Below, piece by piece: positions 59,107-62,685 of a stretch of 62,685 bases of DNA. The stretch is from Peptococcaceae bacterium. Its GTDB lineage: Bacteria; Bacillota; Desulfotomaculia; Desulfotomaculales; Desulfocucumaceae. A model generated the notes under the pieces. That model made no database searches. It was not told the DNA's origin and saw only the letters and a program-made list of their open reading frames with translations. Positions within the stretch are counted from its first letter, which is position 1; the number at the start of each line of letters is the position of its first letter. The stretch covers positions 1 to 62,685 of the forward strand of contig JAILZP010000017.1 in assembly GCA_023512435.1 (NCBI GenBank). Direction: 5' to 3'. Position numbers and translations under genes: made by a program.

Positions 59107-62100
59107 ATGCGGAACACCGACTATTTCTACAACGAACTGATGAAAAAAACCGGCGGAGACGTAGAGGAAGCCAAGCAGTACGTCATCCCCCGCACTGACA
59201 GGGAAATGGCTCTGGCCGGCATCGACCGAAAAGACATTCTGAACAGGCTTGGCGTGTCTGTAGATACGGCTGCCCCCTCGTCGAGAAATTACGGCACGGC
59301 GGCCAAACTCGGCACGTTCATCGGCAAAGCCTTCGACTACCTCGCCCGCCCTGGATACGCCGTGGCCAACGTCTATAAAGACATCGTTGACGACAAAGAC
59401 GGCTTCAAACCCTGGGAGAGCTTTAAGCGGGGCTGGTACGGGCAAGACAAGACTTCCTTCTACGAAGGGTTTAAGGCTGCCAGAGAAGCGGAAAAAGCCA
59501 GGGGATACGTTCAGCCGGAGTTTTTAAGCTGGATAAACCCTATAGGTATAATCGGCCACATATTCGGCAAACACGGGGAAGCCAATGCCGACTTCCGCGA
59601 CAAAGTGTTCGGCTACGGCGCTGATATATTCCTTACCCCTCCAGCCGGTTTCGGGCTGCTTGGGAAAACCAGGTTGGGGCAGTTGGCAGAGATAGCCTCA
59701 AAAGGGCAGAAAGCGGAAGCTGGCAGCGATCTCGCCAAAGAGATTGCGAAAGCAGCCGCCAAAAACCCCTCCGCCTTGAATCTGGCCGCCACCCCGTCGC
59801 AGCAGGCGGCGCTCGGCCAACGCGCTTTGGTATCATTCGCCGGAAAGCCGATCATCAAAGGCGCACCAGTGTTCAGAGCCGGTGAGTGGCTTACAGACAA
59901 ATTCAAGAATACTGCGGCCAACGCCGCTCCCCTTCTGCAACTGCCGCTCAACGCCTTCTACAAAGGGTGGAACAACCCGGAAGCCAGAGAAGCCGCCGAT
60001 CTCAAGAAACGCTTTGAACGGCTGGAGAATTACCGTAAGTACCAGGCTATCCAGTCCGGCAAGGAATTGCTGGAAAGGCAAAAAGCTCTCAACGTGCCGG
60101 AGAGCGAGCTTTTCAACAAGATCGAAACCCTGCGCAAAGGCGTCTACAATACGCTGAACGCCGCCCGGCACGCTCCGGCAAAAACCTATAAGGTTGACAC
60201 GTCACCGCCTGTAATTGCCTTAAACGACGCTCTAATGGCGTTAAAGCCGACCGTGCAAAAGCTGACCACAACCCCCGATACCAAGCCGGAATTAATCAAA
60301 TTTATTTATGAAAACCTGGGCGGCAGGAAAAGCAGCATCAGCAAGAGCTACCTCAGCAGGCAAAGCAAGGATGATCTGAAATTCATCGCCGAAAGGGTAA
60401 AGCCGAGCGTCAGGGATGCCGTGGCGCTGGCCGCGAAACAGCAGGGTATAAACATCGGTAAGCTGTTCGACGCCGCGCTGCACAACACCCCGAAAGACAT
60501 CGTGAAAAGAGCCGGAGAAAGCCAAAACGCGCACTGGGCGAGGGTTGTCGGGCTGGCCGCCAAAAAGGTGGACGACTTGGCTTCCCTGCCCAAAGAGGAA
60601 GCCGACTTCATCCGGGAAGTCTGGCGCAGGAATGAGGCCAATTTGGCCGCAGAACGATCTTTAGGCGTTCCCACCCCGGAACTGCAAGGCGGCCTCAACT
60701 ACATGATGCACAAGCTCACCCCCCACCTGGAAAAGAAATTCGGGAATAAAGCGTTGATGGCGCTGTTTGGGTTGAGCAAACCTGCCGGTGTGCTGTCGCC
60801 GATTCAAATACAGCGCAAGTACCGTGGGACGGTGGAGGAGATTAATAAAGCGGCCAGGGAAGGCAGGCTGCACGACAACAAAACCTACGGCAAATTTTTT
60901 GAAGACAACCCCGCCCTGGTGCAGACGCATAGGGATGCCGTCAGCCAGGCGTTGCAGACCCGCGCTCAATTCCTCCACGAAGCGGCACAAAGATTCGGCC
61001 ACGATACTGCGTCTGCTCCAGCCAACTACCGGGCTATTGACAGCAAGGAGTTCGCCGGCTTGCTTCGGGATAAAGTGTTCGATCCCGAAGTGGCAGACAT
61101 CATTGAAAAGCAGATCAGAATCTTCAGCGACCCGCACGAGTTGAGAAAAGCCGAAGCTATCGGCGTGCTGTTCGACGCCGTTCAAACCGTTTGGAAAAAG
61201 ATTACCCTCTTGCCCATCCCGGCCTACCACATCCGCAACATCATGGGCAACTTCTGGATGAACTTCCTGGGCGGGGTGTTGCCGCCGCCGTTCGGCAAGT
61301 CGTACGGCAAAGCTCTGGCGGTGATGAGCGGTAAAGACGGCAGCATCAAGACGAAAGCCGGTCAAACCATCTCTTACGATCAGATACGCGAGCAGGCGTT
61401 TGCCGACGGCATCCCCAACCGGGGTTGGTTCACCACGGAGATCGACTCACAACTGCTTGGTAACGCCTCTCTTGACAACCCCGGCGGATTCATCGACAAC
61501 CTGCCGCTGATGAAGCAGGGAGCGTGGCTGCAAAAGAACACCGAGAACTGGGCGCGGTACGCTCACTACATCCAAAAGCTGGAGGAAGGCTACTCCTTCG
61601 AGCAAGCGGCAGCCAGCGTCAAGAAATACCTGTTCGATCCGGAAAACCTGACCGGCTTTGAGCGGGTGTGGATGCGCAGGCTGATCCCGTTCTACAGCTG
61701 GTCGCGGCACAACATCCCGTTGCAGTTTGAAAACCTGATCACCCAGCCAGGCAAGTTCTCCGGCGTATCCCACGCCATCAGCGATGTGGAGCGGAGCAAA
61801 GAAGAAAAGCACGGCAGGCCGGACGAGGTATTCATGGGCGACTGGCTCAGGGAGGGTTTACCTGTATACTACGGCGGCGACCCGGTGAAAAAGCAGGGCA
61901 GGTATGCCATGCTTAAATACTGGTTCCCCGGCAGCGACATACAGCAAGTATCGCAGCCCCACGAGTGGTTTCTGGAAGGCTTGTCTCCCTTCGTGAAAGC
62001 GCCGGTGGAGGTTTTGACCAACAAATCGTTCTACTTCGACGATCCCATCAACCGCTACAGCCTGGAAACCGAGACGGCCAATTTCCTGGGTAAAGAGATG

Positions 62101-62451
62101 CCAAGAAGGGTTGTCCACGCGCTGAAAAACCTCCGGGTGTTGAACGAGCTTGACCGCCTCAACCCCGGCGGCGTGTTCGGGAAGCGGGAGTTCGCCGCCC
62201 CGGAGAAAGAACGCTGGCTGAACTTCCTCACGGGGTTAAAGCTCTACACCTACAACCCCGAGTGGGAAGCAGGCATGTACTCGGCTGATATGAGAAAGGA
62301 TTTGGCCAGGCTTAAATACGACTACGGGAAAGCGGTCAGGGAGGAAAACAAGGAAAAGCAGCGCAAGGTATTGGAAGCCATAGACAGGGTAATGAACAGC
62401 CCCCGCACCAAAGCAATGACGCGGAGCAAAAGCCTGTATTACGGCAATTAG
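59107..62451 (+). CDS. Large internal-virion-like phage protein (LPD38-type C-terminus)
   Basis: This 1114-residue, mostly helical protein has a characteristic C-terminal half: PIPAYHIRNIMGNFWMNFLG, then TENWARYAHYIQKLEEGYSF, KYLFDPENLTGFERVWM and RRLIPFYSWSRHNIPLQFEN. This is the LPD38 pattern seen in large phage and polyvalent proteins. An N-terminal region (about 165-215, DIFLTPPAGFGLLGKTRLGQ) has a possible membrane-interacting segment. It probably is an internal virion or ejected protein. It lies 14 nt after the preceding gene. Confidence 0.7.
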   Translation: MRNTDYFYNELMKKTGGDVEEAKQYVIPRTDREMALAGIDRKDILNRLGVSVDTAAPSSRNYGTAAKLGTFIGKAFDYLARPGYAVANVYKDIVDDKDGFKPWESFKRGWYGQDKTSFYEGFKAAREAEKARGYVQPEFLSWINPIGIIGHIFGKHGEANADFRDKVFGYGADIFLTPPAGFGLLGKTRLGQLAEIASKGQKAEAGSDLAKEIAKAAAKNPSALNLAATPSQQAALGQRALVSFAGKPIIKGAPVFRAGEWLTDKFKNTAANAAPLLQLPLNAFYKGWNNPEAREAADLKKRFERLENYRKYQAIQSGKELLERQKALNVPESELFNKIETLRKGVYNTLNAARHAPAKTYKVDTSPPVIALNDALMALKPTVQKLTTTPDTKPELIKFIYENLGGRKSSISKSYLSRQSKDDLKFIAERVKPSVRDAVALAAKQQGINIGKLFDAALHNTPKDIVKRAGESQNAHWARVVGLAAKKVDDLASLPKEEADFIREVWRRNEANLAAERSLGVPTPELQGGLNYMMHKLTPHLEKKFGNKALMALFGLSKPAGVLSPIQIQRKYRGTVEEINKAAREGRLHDNKTYGKFFEDNPALVQTHRDAVSQALQTRAQFLHEAAQRFGHDTASAPANYRAIDSKEFAGLLRDKVFDPEVADIIEKQIRIFSDPHELRKAEAIGVLFDAVQTVWKKITLLPIPAYHIRNIMGNFWMNFLGGVLPPPFGKSYGKALAVMSGKDGSIKTKAGQTISYDQIREQAFADGIPNRGWFTTEIDSQLLGNASLDNPGGFIDNLPLMKQGAWLQKNTENWARYAHYIQKLEEGYSFEQAAASVKKYLFDPENLTGFERVWMRRLIPFYSWSRHNIPLQFENLITQPGKFSGVSHAISDVERSKEEKHGRPDEVFMGDWLREGLPVYYGGDPVKKQGRYAMLKYWFPGSDIQQVSQPHEWFLEGLSPFVKAPVEVLTNKSFYFDDPINRYSLETETANFLGKEMPRRVVHALKNLRVLNELDRLNPGGVFGKREFAAPEKERWLNFLTGLKLYTYNPEWEAGMYSADMRKDLARLKYDYGKAVREENKEKQRKVLEAIDRVMNSPRTKAMTRSKSLYYGN

Positions 62452-62464
62452 GGGGTGGAGCCGG

Positions 62465-62685
62465 TTGGATGTATCAATAATCCCGTTCATCGTCAAGTAC
62501 ACGGACAGCTTGTGGGCTGCCCTTTTTATTTTCCTGTTCGCCTGGGTGTTGAAATCCAACGACAGCCGGGAAAAGCGTTACCTGGGGGTGATAGAAAAGC
62601 TGAGTGAAAAGATTGACGTGAACGTGGTCGAGGTTGACCGCAAGATTGACAGCCTTAACGAGAAAATAGCCGAGATCAGGGCTGA
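62465..62685 (+). CDS. BhlA/UviB-like holin (3' part beyond window)
   Basis: The start of a small membrane protein: LDVSIIPFIVKYTDSLWAAL continues into one transmembrane helix (ALFIFLFAWVL), then a charged coiled coil (REKRYLGVIEKLSEKID). The layout matches BhlA/UviB bacteriocin-holin proteins, which help phage lysis or toxin release. TTG at 62465 is used with GGTGGAG 4 nt upstream. The frame is open to the end of the window. Confidence 0.65.
   Translation, partial: MDVSIIPFIVKYTDSLWAALFIFLFAWVLKSNDSREKRYLGVIEKLSEKIDVNVVEVDRKIDSLNEKIAEIRA

Larger units (their letters stand above)
46526..62685 (+). mobile_element. Prophage late-gene block (structural and lysis genes), truncated at both ends
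   Basis: Ten consecutive plus-strand genes or gene parts, with overlaps or gaps of 0-21 nt, encode repeat-rich tail-like proteins, a BppU-like protein, a LysM-SleB hydrolase, an adaptor-like protein, large virion-like proteins and a holin-like protein. The left end is cut by the IS element and the right end leaves the window. No integrase, terminase, capsid or attachment site is visible, so the identity as a prophage rather than a tail-derived particle is open. Confidence 0.7.

Noticed and set aside
1..62685. tRNA, rRNA or known riboswitch genes
   Set aside because: I looked for cloverleaf ends, rRNA-like blocks and conserved riboswitch cores in the intergenic regions and saw none. A covariance-model search would be needed to exclude small RNAs.

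Overview
The window looks like a chromosomal stretch of a GC-rich, Gram-positive, probably spore-forming member of the Clostridia, with a Pelotomaculum/Desulfotomaculum-like (Peptococcaceae) flavour. This is inferred from strong AGGAGG-type ribosome binding sites, S-layer (SLH) domains, copper-amine-oxidase-N 'stalk' domains on exported proteins, a SleB/LysM wall hydrolase, and NHLP/Nif11 peptide genes with the NHLM export system. No rRNA or other taxonomic marker is present, so the placement is an inference.

Layout. 1-3.7 kb: a divergently transcribed response regulator (partial) and a hybrid 7TM sensor kinase. 3.7-16.9 kb: a RiPP island. It holds an operon with a lipoprotein acetolactate decarboxylase, a Cys-rich peptide with a double-Gly leader, a LivJ-like lipoprotein and the three-part NHLM exporter (HlyD, peptidase-ABC, second ABC), followed by an NHLP precursor, a PoyD-type radical-SAM epimerase and three tandem double-Nif11 precursors with extremely hydrophobic Ala/Val/Gly cores. 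17-22.6 kb (minus): a glutamine-synthetase-like ligase, a cNMP-domain/DASS transporter and two substrate-binding proteins. 22.8-23.75 kb: an ECF sigma factor fused to a degenerate HPt domain. 23.9-32.7 kb: an orphan radical-SAM/SPASM enzyme, then a second RiPP operon (VanX-NagZ fusion, GNAT acyltransferase, two radical-SAM/SPASM enzymes, a six-Cys Nif11 precursor). 32.8-39.4 kb (minus): exported proteins (stalk/chagasin-like, 14-repeat propeller with SLH domains, 5'-nucleotidase, small membrane protein). 39.5-45.1 kb: two more precursor-like genes, a 1201-residue stalk/Cache-like/BAAT-hydrolase/LivJ fusion and a guanine deaminase with a recombined 3' end. 45.2-46.5 kb: an IS256-type element. 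46.5-62.7 kb: a block of phage structural and lysis genes running off the window.

Unifying observation. Eight copies of a promoter-like motif (GTGTAAT, 16-17 nt, CGTATT or close variants) lie 30-55 nt before the first gene of nearly every accessory operon between 3.8 and 39.5 kb, on both strands. The spacing matches promoters of ECF sigma factors, and the only sigma gene in the window, the HPt-ECF fusion, sits in the middle. Three TTAAGGT repeats exactly 11 bp apart lie upstream of that gene, as expected for an OmpR-type activator. My model is that a two-component input switches on the HPt-ECF protein, which then drives a dispersed regulon making, modifying and exporting at least four chemically different RiPP types together with wall hydrolases and surface or binding proteins. 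The motif and gene content are seen directly; the regulatory wiring and product structures are inference.
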